Shown in pieces: positions 15,907 through 23,745 of a stretch of 64,000 bases of DNA. This stretch comes from Caenimonas soli. GTDB lineage: Bacteria > Pseudomonadota > Gammaproteobacteria > Burkholderiales > Burkholderiaceae_C. Location: contig NZ_JABJVV010000001.1 of the NCBI RefSeq assembly GCF_013155545.1, positions 62,001 through 126,000 on the forward strand, in the 5' to 3' direction. The position numbers and the translations under genes are program-made. Each line of letters begins with the position of its first letter. The stretch's first letter is position 1. The notes beneath the pieces are model-generated. The model saw only the letters and a list, made by a program, of their open reading frames with translations. It was not told the DNA's origin and ran no database searches.

Positions 15907-16941
15907 ATGAATCCGAGCCAGCCCACACAAGAAGTCAAGATTCCGCGCATCCTGGTGGTCGATGACATGCCGGACAACCTGTTCCTGATGAACGGCCTGT
16001 TCGAGGACCGCTACCAGGTCATCCAGGCCCCCTCGGGCAAGGACGCCCTGAAGATCGTGATGTCGGACAGCCCGCCCGACATGGTGCTGCTGGACATCAT
16101 GATGCCGGACATGGATGGCTACGAGGTGCTGCGGCGTATCCGCCAGCACACGCCCACCGCGAACATCCCGGTCATCTTCCTCACCGCCCTGGCCAGCCAA
16201 CAGGACGAGCGCCTGGGCATGGACCTGGGCGCGGTGGACTACCTCACCAAGCCGGTCGACCCCGAACTGGTGGTGCAGCGGGTCGAGGCGCATGTGCGCG
16301 CCACGGCCCACGCCCGCCGGGTCGAGGAACTGTCCGAGAAACTCGCCCGCCACCTGTCGCCCGCCAGTTGGGAACGGCTGTTCTACGGCGCCGAACTCGA
16401 GGCCATCCGCTTCGAGCAGAAGCAGCAGACCGTGCTCTACGCCGAGGCGGCCGGAGCGAGCAACCTGAGCGAGCGCGACCGCGACAGCTTCGCCGCCGAG
16501 GTCGAATGGCTCGCGACGCGGCATGGCGGCGTGGTGGACCGTTTCGTGGACGGCGCGGCCGTCATCTTCTTCGACGAGCCCGGTCCCTGTGTCAGGATGG
16601 CGATGGACCTGCAGCGCAGCGCGAACGAGCTGCACCTGCGAATGGGCATCCACACCGGCATTTGCGATATCGGCACCTTCCGCAGCGACTATGAAGGCCG
16701 CTGCACCCTTATTGGGATCGAGACCGGGCTGGCGGCGAAGGTGGCCGCTACAGCTGCTAGCGGCAGCATCGCCGTTTCCCCCGAGACCTATGTGCTGGTC
16801 AGGGACGAAATCCAGACCGACACGTCAGGCTGCCTGTTGACGGAGGAATTCCACGACAGCGACCTGGCGCAGATCTGCCTGACGCCCACCCCCCAGAAGG
16901 GCGAGCACGTTCTCAGCACCTTCGCAGGCCTGGGCCTCTAG
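15907..16941 (+). CDS. Response regulator with adenylate/guanylate cyclase-like output domain
   Basis: A 344-residue protein. Residues 13-130 form a canonical receiver domain with phospho-acceptor D63 (MVLLDIMMPDMDGYEVL) and the conserved Thr and Lys (FLTAL, YLTKPVDP). A helix follows (VRATAHARRVEELSEKLARH), then a class III cyclase-like domain from about 170 to 330. The first metal-binding Asp of cyclases is not seen (TVLYAEAAGASNLSE) and the GD strand motif is only loosely kept (VDRFVDGAAVIFFDEP), so catalysis is doubtful. The ATG at 15907 follows AAGGGGA. No histidine kinase is adjacent. Confidence 0.9.
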   Translation: MNPSQPTQEVKIPRILVVDDMPDNLFLMNGLFEDRYQVIQAPSGKDALKIVMSDSPPDMVLLDIMMPDMDGYEVLRRIRQHTPTANIPVIFLTALASQQDERLGMDLGAVDYLTKPVDPELVVQRVEAHVRATAHARRVEELSEKLARHLSPASWERLFYGAELEAIRFEQKQQTVLYAEAAGASNLSERDRDSFAAEVEWLATRHGGVVDRFVDGAAVIFFDEPGPCVRMAMDLQRSANELHLRMGIHTGICDIGTFRSDYEGRCTLIGIETGLAAKVAATAASGSIAVSPETYVLVRDEIQTDTSGCLLTEEFHDSDLAQICLTPTPQKGEHVLSTFAGLGL

Positions 16942-17576
16942 TAGCCGACTGTGAAACGCTGGCGCGGATGCGCCGGCTTTTCGAGTTCATCCACAAATGC
17001 CACGGCGTAATCTTCCGCCGAGATCCGGCTTTCGCCTGCCGCGTTGCGAATCAGCTGGTCGCTCCCGAGCCGGTACCGGCCCGTGCGCTCGCCCGGCGCG
17101 ATCAGGGCACTCGGGCTCAGCATCGTCCAGTCGAGGCCGTCCTCGCCGCGCAGCAGGCGCAAGGCCTGCCGCGCGCCTTCCGCACTGGCCTTGTGCGCGG
17201 CCGGAAACTGCGGCGTGTCCAACAACTGCACGCCGGGCGCCACTTCCAGGCTGCCCGCACCACCGACCACCAACAGGCGGCTGACGCCGGCCTGCCGCGT
17301 CGCGGCGATGATCGAACGCATCCCTCGCAGGTAGTACGCCTCGGTGTCGGCCTGCGCGTGCCCGCTGAATGCGCTCATTACGGCGTCGTGGCCCTTCAAC
17401 TGGGCTGCCAACGCATCCGTGTCATTCACGTCCGACTTGACTGGATCGAGGTTGGCCGAAGGCGCGAGCTTGTGCGGCTGCGTCACCAGCGCCCTGACGC
17501 GGTGGCCCCGCGAGAGGGCTTCCTTCAGCAGCGCCGATCCGATGAAGCCGGTGGCACCAATCAATGCGATGTTCAT
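16938..17576 (-). CDS. NmrA/SDR-like NAD(P)-binding oxidoreductase
   Basis: A 212-residue Rossmann protein beginning NIALIGATGFIGSALLKEAL, with the GxxGxxG dinucleotide site. The text continues with HDAVMSAFSG and RLLVVGGAGSLEVAPG, matching the YwnB/NmrA-like atypical SDR group that lacks a classical catalytic Tyr-x-x-x-Lys. It is divergent from the LysR gene at 17689 with a shared control region, so LysR-dependent expression is likely. Substrate unknown. Its last 4 bases overlap the response-regulator stop codon. Confidence 0.93.
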   Translation of the reverse strand: MNIALIGATGFIGSALLKEALSRGHRVRALVTQPHKLAPSANLDPVKSDVNDTDALAAQLKGHDAVMSAFSGHAQADTEAYYLRGMRSIIAATRQAGVSRLLVVGGAGSLEVAPGVQLLDTPQFPAAHKASAEGARQALRLLRGEDGLDWTMLSPSALIAPGERTGRYRLGSDQLIRNAAGESRISAEDYAVAFVDELEKPAHPRQRFTVGY

Positions 17577-17656
17577 GGGGTGTGTCCTTGTGAGGTGGTA
17601 ACGATGCGTGGACTGTCGCTCTCATTGCTTTATTGATAAACAGCAACAACCACAAT

Positions 17657-17683
17657 TGATTGTTTAGAAATAGAAGACAATCA
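17657..17683. promoter_or_regulatory. LysR operator between the divergent NmrA-like and LysR genes
   Basis: TGATTGT (17657-17663) and ACAATCA (17677-17683) are perfect inverted arms with a 13-base spacer, containing the T-N11-A pattern typical of LysR-type sites. The site ends 5 bases before the LysR start codon, which fits autorepression and control of the divergent oxidoreductase. Confidence 0.65.
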
Positions 17684-17688
17684 CTTGC

Positions 17689-18591
17689 ATGCCTGATCGC
17701 ACCCATATCGACCTGAATTCGCTACCGGTGTTCGCCGCGGTGGCGGAGGCCGGGGGCTTCACGGCGGCCGCGGAGAAGCTGGGCATGGCCAAGGCCAAGG
17801 TCAGCCTGACGGTGGCGCGGCTGGAGGCGCAACTGGGAACCAGCCTGTTCGCGCGAACCACACGCCGTGTGGTGCTGACTGAAGCGGGCCAGGCCCTGTA
17901 CGCCGAATGCGTGCCGGCCTTGCGCGGAGTCCAGGAATCGCTGGCACAGGTGGGTAACGCAGGAAATCTCGGCGGCGTACTGCGCATCAGTGCGGCAGTG
18001 GACTATGCGGCGCAGTCACTCTCGCCGGCGCTGGCGGCGTTCGCCGCCAGGCATCCCGGCCTGGAAATCGACGTGCGCACCAGCGACCGGGTGGCGGACT
18101 TGCTCAAGGAAGGCATCGACCTGGCGATAAGGCTCGGCTGGCTGCGCGACTCCACCCTGCGAGCCACCAAGCTCGGCGACTTCGAGCAGCATGTGCTGGC
18201 TGCGCCGGCCTACCTCGAGGCGGCAGGGCCCATCAAGGTGCCGGCCGACCTTGCGCAGCACGCCTGGGTGGCGCTGACCCTGCTGCCCACTCCGCTGACC
18301 TGGAAGTTTGCATCGGCGCGGGGCCAGACCCGGACGGTGCGCATGAACGCGCGGCTGCGCACGGACTCTGGCGCCACCTTGCGGGCACTGCTGGAAAACG
18401 GCATGGGCATTTCCGTGATGGACAGCCTGAGCAGTGCCCAGGCCGTGCACGACGGCCGTCTGGTGCGGGTTCTGCCGCAGTGGTCGCTGCCCAAAGGCGG
18501 CGTCTACGCGGTCTATCCGCCCGGCCGGCACGTGCCGGCCAAAGTGCGGGCCTTCATCGACTTTTACGGCGCCTGGCTCGAGCGCGCCTAG
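17689..18591 (+). CDS. LysR-family transcriptional regulator
   Basis: A 300-residue LTTR: winged helix at residues 5-65 (LPVFAAVAEAGGFTAAAEKLGMAKAKVSLTVARLEAQLG, shown by its parts FTAAAEKLGM and AKVSLTVARLE) and a periplasmic-binding-protein-like effector domain from ~90. It belongs to the DhcR/AaeR-like subgroup often divergent to an oxidoreductase. The effector is not predictable. Its last 4 bases overlap the 3' end of the convergent DUF924 gene. Confidence 0.95.
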   Translation: MPDRTHIDLNSLPVFAAVAEAGGFTAAAEKLGMAKAKVSLTVARLEAQLGTSLFARTTRRVVLTEAGQALYAECVPALRGVQESLAQVGNAGNLGGVLRISAAVDYAAQSLSPALAAFAARHPGLEIDVRTSDRVADLLKEGIDLAIRLGWLRDSTLRATKLGDFEQHVLAAPAYLEAAGPIKVPADLAQHAWVALTLLPTPLTWKFASARGQTRTVRMNARLRTDSGATLRALLENGMGISVMDSLSSAQAVHDGRLVRVLPQWSLPKGGVYAVYPPGRHVPAKVRAFIDFYGAWLERA

Positions 18592-19145
18592 CCGGCAAAG
18601 CCGCCCTCGTCCAGGAACCGCTGTTCCTCGGGCGTCGTGGTTCGCCCCAGCATCGCGTTGCGATGCGGGAATCGCCCGTATTTTTGGATGATGTCGCGGT
18701 GGATGACGGCCCACCGCAGCGCCTCATCGCCCAGCGCCTGGGCCAGCTGCACGGCCAGATCCTGGTCGGTCAGGTCCTCGGAATGCGAGAGCGGCAGGTA
18801 GAAGAAGTTGCGCAACTCCTGGGCTGCCCGCGTGTCGTGGCCGGCTTGGACGGCGAGGCGCGCGATCTCGCGTGCCTTAGGGTCGCTCTCGTACATGCGC
18901 TGCGTGCCGCGAAACGCATTGCGGGGAAATTGGTCAAGGAGGATCAGCAGGGCCAGGGCGCCTTCGGCATCCTGCGCCCATGCATCGAGCTCGCCGCGCT
19001 GCGCAGCCTCATGCGCACCCAGGAAGCGGGTGCGAAAGTCGTGGTCGAATGCCTCGTCCTTGCGAAACCAGCGGGAAGGGCCGGCATCGCGCCAAAAGGC
19101 CAGGACGTCCTCGGGTTGAACCGTCAACAGGAGTGAGGGGGACAT
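18588..19145 (-). CDS. DUF924-family protein
   Basis: A 185-residue helical protein of the DUF924 (TPR-like) family, identified by VLAFWRDAGPSRWFRKDEAFD, LLILLDQFPRNAFRGT and HRDIIQKYGRFPHRNAMLGR. The fold is known to be tetratricopeptide-like, but the biochemical function is not known. It is convergent with the LysR gene and shows no partner genes that suggest a pathway. Confidence 0.95.
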   Translation of the reverse strand: MSPSLLLTVQPEDVLAFWRDAGPSRWFRKDEAFDHDFRTRFLGAHEAAQRGELDAWAQDAEGALALLILLDQFPRNAFRGTQRMYESDPKAREIARLAVQAGHDTRAAQELRNFFYLPLSHSEDLTDQDLAVQLAQALGDEALRWAVIHRDIIQKYGRFPHRNAMLGRTTTPEEQRFLDEGGFAG

Positions 19146-19164
19146 CCGGCCATTTTGCTCGCCG

Positions 19165-19422
19165 CTACTTGGTCGCCGAAGCGGGGGCGGCGGGCGGCAT
19201 CACGATGGTCGTGGACGACGACTCGGCCGGGGCGGCGGGCGCTCCCGGCGATCCTGCGGCACCCGGCGCACCGGCGGGCCCCGGCACCGGCACCACGGTC
19301 GTCGACGAGGACGGCGCGGGCGCCGTGCTGGGCGGATTCACCACCGTGGTCTTTTTTTCGCACGCGCTAAGTGCGGCGGCTGCGGCCATCAAGGCGGCGA
19401 TATGCATGAGCTTGCTGTTCAT
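19165..19422 (-). CDS. Small lipoprotein with collagen-like Gly-X-Y repeats
   Basis: An 85-residue protein starting MNSKLMHIAALMAAAAALSAC, a lipoprotein signal with the lipobox LSAC. The mature part is low-complexity: Ser/Thr/Val/Pro segments flank five consecutive Gly-X-Y triplets in PGPAGAPGAAGSPGAP. No known family is evident. It would be membrane-anchored and extended, possibly a spacer or surface protein. Two motif copies lie upstream (GTCCTACG 85 bases and GTCCGACA 61 bases before the start). Confidence 0.75.
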   Translation of the reverse strand: MNSKLMHIAALMAAAAALSACEKKTTVVNPPSTAPAPSSSTTVVPVPGPAGAPGAAGSPGAPAAPAESSSTTIVMPPAAPASATK

Positions 19423-19482
19423 CTGGGACTCCCGGTGTCGGATTGGGGTGACAGGACTCTAGGTCTGCTGGCTGAGCCTCCT

Positions 19483-19514
19483 TGTCGGACAGGACGGCGC
19501 ATCTGGCGTAGGAC
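19483..19514 (-). promoter_or_regulatory. Paired GTCCTACG and GTCCGACA motifs before the collagen-like lipoprotein gene
   Basis: On the minus strand GTCCTACG (19514-19507) and GTCCGACA (19490-19483) occur as direct repeats; the second is 61 bases before the start at 19422. This is the only place where two motif variants lie together. Confidence 0.4.
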
Positions 19515-19543
19515 GAAACCCAGCGACGCGCTCGAGCTGACCA

Positions 19544-19558
19544 AGTTGTACGACAACT
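19544..19558. promoter_or_regulatory. GntR/FadR-type operator, distal copy
   Basis: AGTTGT-ACG-ACAACT is a perfect inverted repeat containing TTGTACGACAA, which fits the TNGTNNNACNA consensus of the FadR subfamily of GntR regulators. It is centred 77 bp before the proximal copy and upstream of the tct operon. Confidence 0.7.
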
Positions 19559-19619
19559 AAAGCTCCCAAACTATGGTTCACCCTAATGGGTCGGACTCAG
19601 GCCTGCGCTAAATTCGCGA

Positions 19620-19636
19620 AAGTTGTACGACAACTT
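19620..19636. promoter_or_regulatory. GntR/FadR-type operator, proximal copy
   Basis: AAGTTGT-ACG-ACAACTT, seven-base perfect arms, 40 bases before the tctC start. The same core as the distal copy; two identical operators suggest cooperative binding or looping by one GntR repressor that is not encoded in this window. Confidence 0.75.
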
Positions 19637-19675
19637 GACTGGCCTCAATTTTTCCTCAAATCCAAGGAGACCCGC

Positions 19676-20659
19676 ATGTCCAACCGCTCCCGGCGTTCCC
19701 TGATAGCTGGTGTTCTGGCGGCCTTGGCCCTGGCCGCCGCACCGCTGCCAGCCGCCGCACAGGCTTATCCGAGCCGCCCCATTACCCTGATCGTTCCCTG
19801 GGGTGCGGGCGGTGGCACCGATGCCACGGCGCGCATCATCGCCAGCCTGCTCGAAAAGGAATTGGCGCAGCCGGTGACGGTGGTGAATCGCACCGGCGGT
19901 AGCGGCGTGGTCGGTCATGCGGCCATCGCGTCGGCGGCGCCCGATGGCTACACGCTGGGTTTGGCCACCGTGGAGATCGGGATGATGCATTGGCAGGGAC
20001 TCACCGAGTTGACCGGCGCCTCGTACACGCCCATCGGCCTGGTCAACGCCGATCCGGCGGGCATCCAGGTGCGGGCCGATGCGCCCTACAAGACAGTCTC
20101 CGAACTGCTGGCCGCCATCAAGGCCAACCCGGGCAAGTTCAAGGCCTCGGGCACGGGGCAGGGCGGCATCTGGCACCTGGCTATCGCCGGCCTGCTGCGC
20201 GACCAGAAGATCGATCCCGCGGCGCTGCCCTGGGTCCCGAGCAACGGCGCCGCGCCGGGCCTGCAGGACATGGTGGCCGGCGGCGTGGAGGTGGCGCCGG
20301 TGTCGCTGCCCGAGGCTCGCTCGTTGATCGATGCCGGCAAGGTGAAGAGCTTGGCGATCATGAATGACAAGCGTTCCGCGCTGTACCCCAACGTGCCGAC
20401 GTTGAAGGAGGCGATCGGCAGCGATTGGACCATGGCGGCATGGCGGGGCATCGTTGCGCCCAAGGGCATTCCCGCCGACGCGCGCGACAAGCTCAGTGCG
20501 GCGGTGCGCAAGGTGGCGGCCAGCAAGGAGTACACAGACTTCATGGCCAGCCGCGGCTTCGGCGTGATCTACGCGGGCCCCGAAGATTTCGGCCGCTTCA
20601 TGGCGAAGTCCGACACCGACCTGGGCGCCACGATGAAGGCCGTCGGCCTGGTCAAATAG
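19676..20659 (+). CDS. tctC: Tripartite tricarboxylate transporter substrate-binding protein (Bug/TctC)
   Basis: A 327-residue periplasmic receptor of the Bug family. The start at 19676 gives a signal peptide ending in AAPLPAAAQA; an upstream in-frame start would break it. Hallmarks are YPSRPITLIVPWGAGGGTDATAR and, later, VTVVNRTGGSGVVGHAAIA. It delivers a small carboxylate to the TctAB permease encoded directly downstream. Substrate class is carboxylate by family; the exact ligand is unknown. Expression is probably controlled by the twin GntR-type sites upstream. Confidence 0.96.
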   Translation: MSNRSRRSLIAGVLAALALAAAPLPAAAQAYPSRPITLIVPWGAGGGTDATARIIASLLEKELAQPVTVVNRTGGSGVVGHAAIASAAPDGYTLGLATVEIGMMHWQGLTELTGASYTPIGLVNADPAGIQVRADAPYKTVSELLAAIKANPGKFKASGTGQGGIWHLAIAGLLRDQKIDPAALPWVPSNGAAPGLQDMVAGGVEVAPVSLPEARSLIDAGKVKSLAIMNDKRSALYPNVPTLKEAIGSDWTMAAWRGIVAPKGIPADARDKLSAAVRKVAASKEYTDFMASRGFGVIYAGPEDFGRFMAKSDTDLGATMKAVGLVK

Positions 20660-20669
20660 ACCGCCGCAG

Positions 20670-21143
20670 ATGAAACTGAACGACGCCATCTTCGGGCTGG
20701 TGCTGCTGGCCCTGGGCTCGACTGTGCTGGTCTCGGTGCAGGCCTTCCCCAAGATACCGGGCCAGCCGGTGGGGCCCGCTCTCTTTCCGGGCCTGATCGC
20801 CGCGGGCCTGTGCGTCGCAGGCTTGCTGCTGATCGTGCACGGCGTACGCGATCGCGCGCGCCAACCTTGGCTGGTCTGGGACCCGTGGGTCCGTTCGCCG
20901 CGCCATGTGGTGGCGTTGCTGGTCCTGCTCGGGTCGGTGCTGTTCTACATCCTGGCCTCTAGGTGGCTCGGCTTCCTGCCCACGGCGGTCATCATCCTGC
21001 TCGCAATGTTCTCGACCCTGCGCGTGCCGCTTTGGCGCGCGGTGCTGATGGCGGTGGTCACGGCCGCGGTCGTGCATTTCGCCTTTTACAAGCTGCTGCG
21101 CGTGCCGCTGCCCTGGGGCGTTCTCACGCCCTACTCCTGGTAA
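20670..21143 (+). CDS. tctB: Tripartite tricarboxylate transporter small membrane subunit (TctB)
   Basis: A 157-residue inner-membrane protein with four predicted membrane segments (residues ~8-25, 43-60, 80-97, 100-135 region). The start DAIFGLVLLALGSTVLV and the GPALFPGLIAAGLCVAGLLL motif are typical of TctB. It begins 10 bases after tctC and its TAA stop overlaps the ATG of tctA (TAATG), so the permease subunits are translationally coupled. Confidence 0.95.
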   Translation: MKLNDAIFGLVLLALGSTVLVSVQAFPKIPGQPVGPALFPGLIAAGLCVAGLLLIVHGVRDRARQPWLVWDPWVRSPRHVVALLVLLGSVLFYILASRWLGFLPTAVIILLAMFSTLRVPLWRAVLMAVVTAAVVHFAFYKLLRVPLPWGVLTPYSW

Positions 21144-22642
21144 TGGACGCCGTCGCCCAGGCTTTCTCGATGGTGTTCGAGCCATACACCATCATGGTGA
21201 TGGTGATCGCGTCGCTGTATGGCCTGTTCGTCGGCGCGGTGCCGGGACTCACCGCCACCATGGCGACCGCTCTGCTCGTGCCGGTGACGTTCTTCATGCC
21301 GCCGATCCCGGCCATCGCGGCCATGGTCACGGCCACCGCCATGGCGATCTTCTCCGGCGATATCCCGGGTTGCCTGCTGCGCATCCCCGGCACGCCCGCA
21401 TCGGCCGCCTATACCGACGAAGCCTATGCCATGACCCGCAAGGGCGAAGCCGAAATAGCGCTGGGCGCCGGCCTGGTGTTCTCGGCGGTGGGCGGCCTGT
21501 TCGGCACGCTGGTGCTGATCGTGGCGGCGCCGGCTTTGGCGAATTTCGCGCTCAACTTCAGTTCGTTCGAGTATTTCTGGCTGGTTCTGCTGGGCCTGAC
21601 CTGCGCCGTGTTCATCACCTCGAACGAGCCGCTCAAGGGCGTCGTGACCTTGTTGCTGGGCCTCTTGGTGGCTTGCGTGGGGCTGGGCAATCCGGCGGGC
21701 TTCCCGCGCTTCACTTTCGGCAACGCCGAGATGACCGGCGGCATCGGGATGATCGCCATGATGATCGGCATGTTCGCCATCTCGGAGATCATCCGCTTCG
21801 TGGTGGATACCAGCCCGCCCGCCGAACTGGTGGTCGAGAAGGTCGGCAACGTGATGGCGGGGCAGTGGGCGCTGGCCAAGAAATATCCGGTGCAGATCCT
21901 GCGCGGCAGCGCACTGGGAACGGCCGTGGGCGCATTGCCCGGGGCTGGGGCCGACATCGCTGCGTGGATGTCGTACGCGATGAGCAAGAAGTTTTCCAAG
22001 GAGCCCGAGAAGTTCGGCACCGGCCATGTCGAGGGCATCGTCGAATCGGGTTCCGCCAACAACAGCGCACTGGCCGGAGCCTGGATCCCCGCGCTGGTGT
22101 TCGGCATCCCGGGCGACTCGATCACAGCCATCGTGATCGGGGTGCTCTACATGAAGAACATGAACCCCGGGCCGACATTGTTCACCACCAATCCGCAGAA
22201 CATCTACGCGGTGTTCCTGCTGTTCATCGTGGCCAACATCATCATGATCCCGCTGGGCATCCTGTGCATCAAGGTGGCCCGGCGCATCCTGCGCGTGCCG
22301 CGCGAGGTCCTGATGCCGATGATCCTGCTGTTCTGCATCGTCGGCACCTTCGCCATCAACAACACCACCTTCGAAGTGGGCGTGATGCTGGTCGCCGGCA
22401 TCATCGCCTACCTGCTCGAGGCCAACCGCTTCCCGATCGCGCCGGCCATCCTGGGAGTCGTGCTGGGCGGCATGCTCGAGGAAAACTTCATCACGTCCAT
22501 GATCAAGAGCAACGGCGACCTGGGCGCGTTCTTCTCGCGGCCCATTGCCCTGGCGCTGGCTGTCGTTACCATGCTGGTCTGGTTCGTCCCCCTTATCCTG
22601 CGCGGCGTGCGCTCCCTGCGCGCACGCGCACTCGCCACCTGA
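21143..22642 (+). CDS. tctA: Tripartite tricarboxylate transporter large membrane subunit (TctA)
   Basis: A 499-residue inner-membrane protein with about 11-12 membrane segments. Family signatures include LYGLFVGAVPGLTATMATAL near the start, GDIPGCLLRIPGTPASAAYT and GALPGAGADIAAWMSYA, and GSANNSALAGAWIPALVFGIPGD (parts: SGSANNSALAGAWIPAL, FGIPGDS). With TctB it forms the cation-coupled permease. The start at 21143 is set by the overlap with tctB; an upstream in-frame extension is an artefact. Confidence 0.96.
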   Translation: MDAVAQAFSMVFEPYTIMVMVIASLYGLFVGAVPGLTATMATALLVPVTFFMPPIPAIAAMVTATAMAIFSGDIPGCLLRIPGTPASAAYTDEAYAMTRKGEAEIALGAGLVFSAVGGLFGTLVLIVAAPALANFALNFSSFEYFWLVLLGLTCAVFITSNEPLKGVVTLLLGLLVACVGLGNPAGFPRFTFGNAEMTGGIGMIAMMIGMFAISEIIRFVVDTSPPAELVVEKVGNVMAGQWALAKKYPVQILRGSALGTAVGALPGAGADIAAWMSYAMSKKFSKEPEKFGTGHVEGIVESGSANNSALAGAWIPALVFGIPGDSITAIVIGVLYMKNMNPGPTLFTTNPQNIYAVFLLFIVANIIMIPLGILCIKVARRILRVPREVLMPMILLFCIVGTFAINNTTFEVGVMLVAGIIAYLLEANRFPIAPAILGVVLGGMLEENFITSMIKSNGDLGAFFSRPIALALAVVTMLVWFVPLILRGVRSLRARALAT

Positions 22643-22647
22643 TTGCC

Positions 22648-23691
22648 ATGAGCTCCACCTATTCAGTCGATTCCCTCACAAGCTTCGCCACACGCCTGCT
22701 GGCAGCCGCCGGCCTTTCCGCCGACAAGGCCGATGCGGTCGCGCAGATCCTCGTCCAAGGCGACCTGATGGGCCACAACACCCACGGGCTGCAGTTGCTG
22801 GGACCTTACCTCGCCGAACTCGAGAGCGGGGCGATGACCCGCGAAGGCGAACCCGAGGTGCTGGCGGATGCGCCGGCGGCCGTCACCTGGGACGGCCGGC
22901 GCCTGCCCGGTCCCTGGCTGGTGCTCAAGGCCATGGCCCTGGCTACGGAACGGGCCCGGCATTGCGGCACCGGAACCGTGGTGATCCGGCGCAGCCACCA
23001 CATCGCCTGCCTGGCCGCCTACCTCAAGCGGGCGACGGACCAGGGCCTGCTCATGGTGCTGACCTGCTCCGACCCGAACGTGGCCAGCGTGGCGCCCTTC
23101 GGTGGCCTGGATCCCGTGTTTACGCCCAATCCCATTTCGGCCGGCATCCCGACGACAGGGACACCGGTGCTGATCGACATTTCCACGTCGGCCACGACCA
23201 ACGGCCTGACCGGGCGCCTGCACAAGGAAGGCGGGCGGCTGCCCGCGCAATGGGTGATCGACGGGCACGGCCAGCCCAGCGATGATCCCGGCGTGCTGTT
23301 CAAGGAGCCCAAGGGCACGATTCTTCCGCTGGGCGGCATCGATTCGGGGCACAAGGGCTACGGCCTGTCGTTGCTGGTGGAGGCCCTGACCGGCGGCCTG
23401 GCCGGCCACGGCCGCGCCGACGCAAGGGAAGGTTGGGGCGCCACCGTGTACCTGCAGGTGATCGATCCGCGCGCATTCGCCGGGCTGGATGCTTTCACCC
23501 GCCAAACGGGCGCGGTAACGCAGCAGTGCCATGCGTCGCGCCCGGCACGCGAAGGCTCACCGGTGCGTACGCCGGGCGAGAAGGGGTTGGCCCAGGCCAA
23601 GAAGCAGCGCGAGGCGGGCGTCGCCCTCTATCCGACGATCATGCCGTCACTGGAGCCCTGGGCGAAAAAGCTGGGTGTGGCGATGCTCTGA
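22648..23691 (+). CDS. Malate/L-lactate dehydrogenase family oxidoreductase (Ldh2/YlbC type)
   Basis: A 347-residue NAD(P)-dependent dehydrogenase of the LDH2/MDH2 family. The start fits VDSLTSFATRLLAAAGLS and GDLMGHNTHGLQLLGPYL; the catalytic His lies in VIRRSHHIACLAAYL; the cofactor and substrate part includes SISAGIPTTGTPVLIDIST and GGIDSGHKGYGLSLLVEAL. Members reduce or oxidise 2-oxo acids such as malate, lactate or ureidoglycolate. Linked by 5 bases to tctA, it probably acts on the imported carboxylate. Confidence 0.92.
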   Translation: MSSTYSVDSLTSFATRLLAAAGLSADKADAVAQILVQGDLMGHNTHGLQLLGPYLAELESGAMTREGEPEVLADAPAAVTWDGRRLPGPWLVLKAMALATERARHCGTGTVVIRRSHHIACLAAYLKRATDQGLLMVLTCSDPNVASVAPFGGLDPVFTPNPISAGIPTTGTPVLIDISTSATTNGLTGRLHKEGGRLPAQWVIDGHGQPSDDPGVLFKEPKGTILPLGGIDSGHKGYGLSLLVEALTGGLAGHGRADAREGWGATVYLQVIDPRAFAGLDAFTRQTGAVTQQCHASRPAREGSPVRTPGEKGLAQAKKQREAGVALYPTIMPSLEPWAKKLGVAML

Positions 23692-23745
23692 GCGTCTGGG
23701 AGCCCCTGCCGGGTACCGCCTGCCGCGACGCGAGGACGATCCCCC

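Noticed and set aside
20963-21142. An N-terminal extension of TctA upstream of 21143
   Set aside because: It overlaps tctB in another frame; the TAATG junction sets the start.
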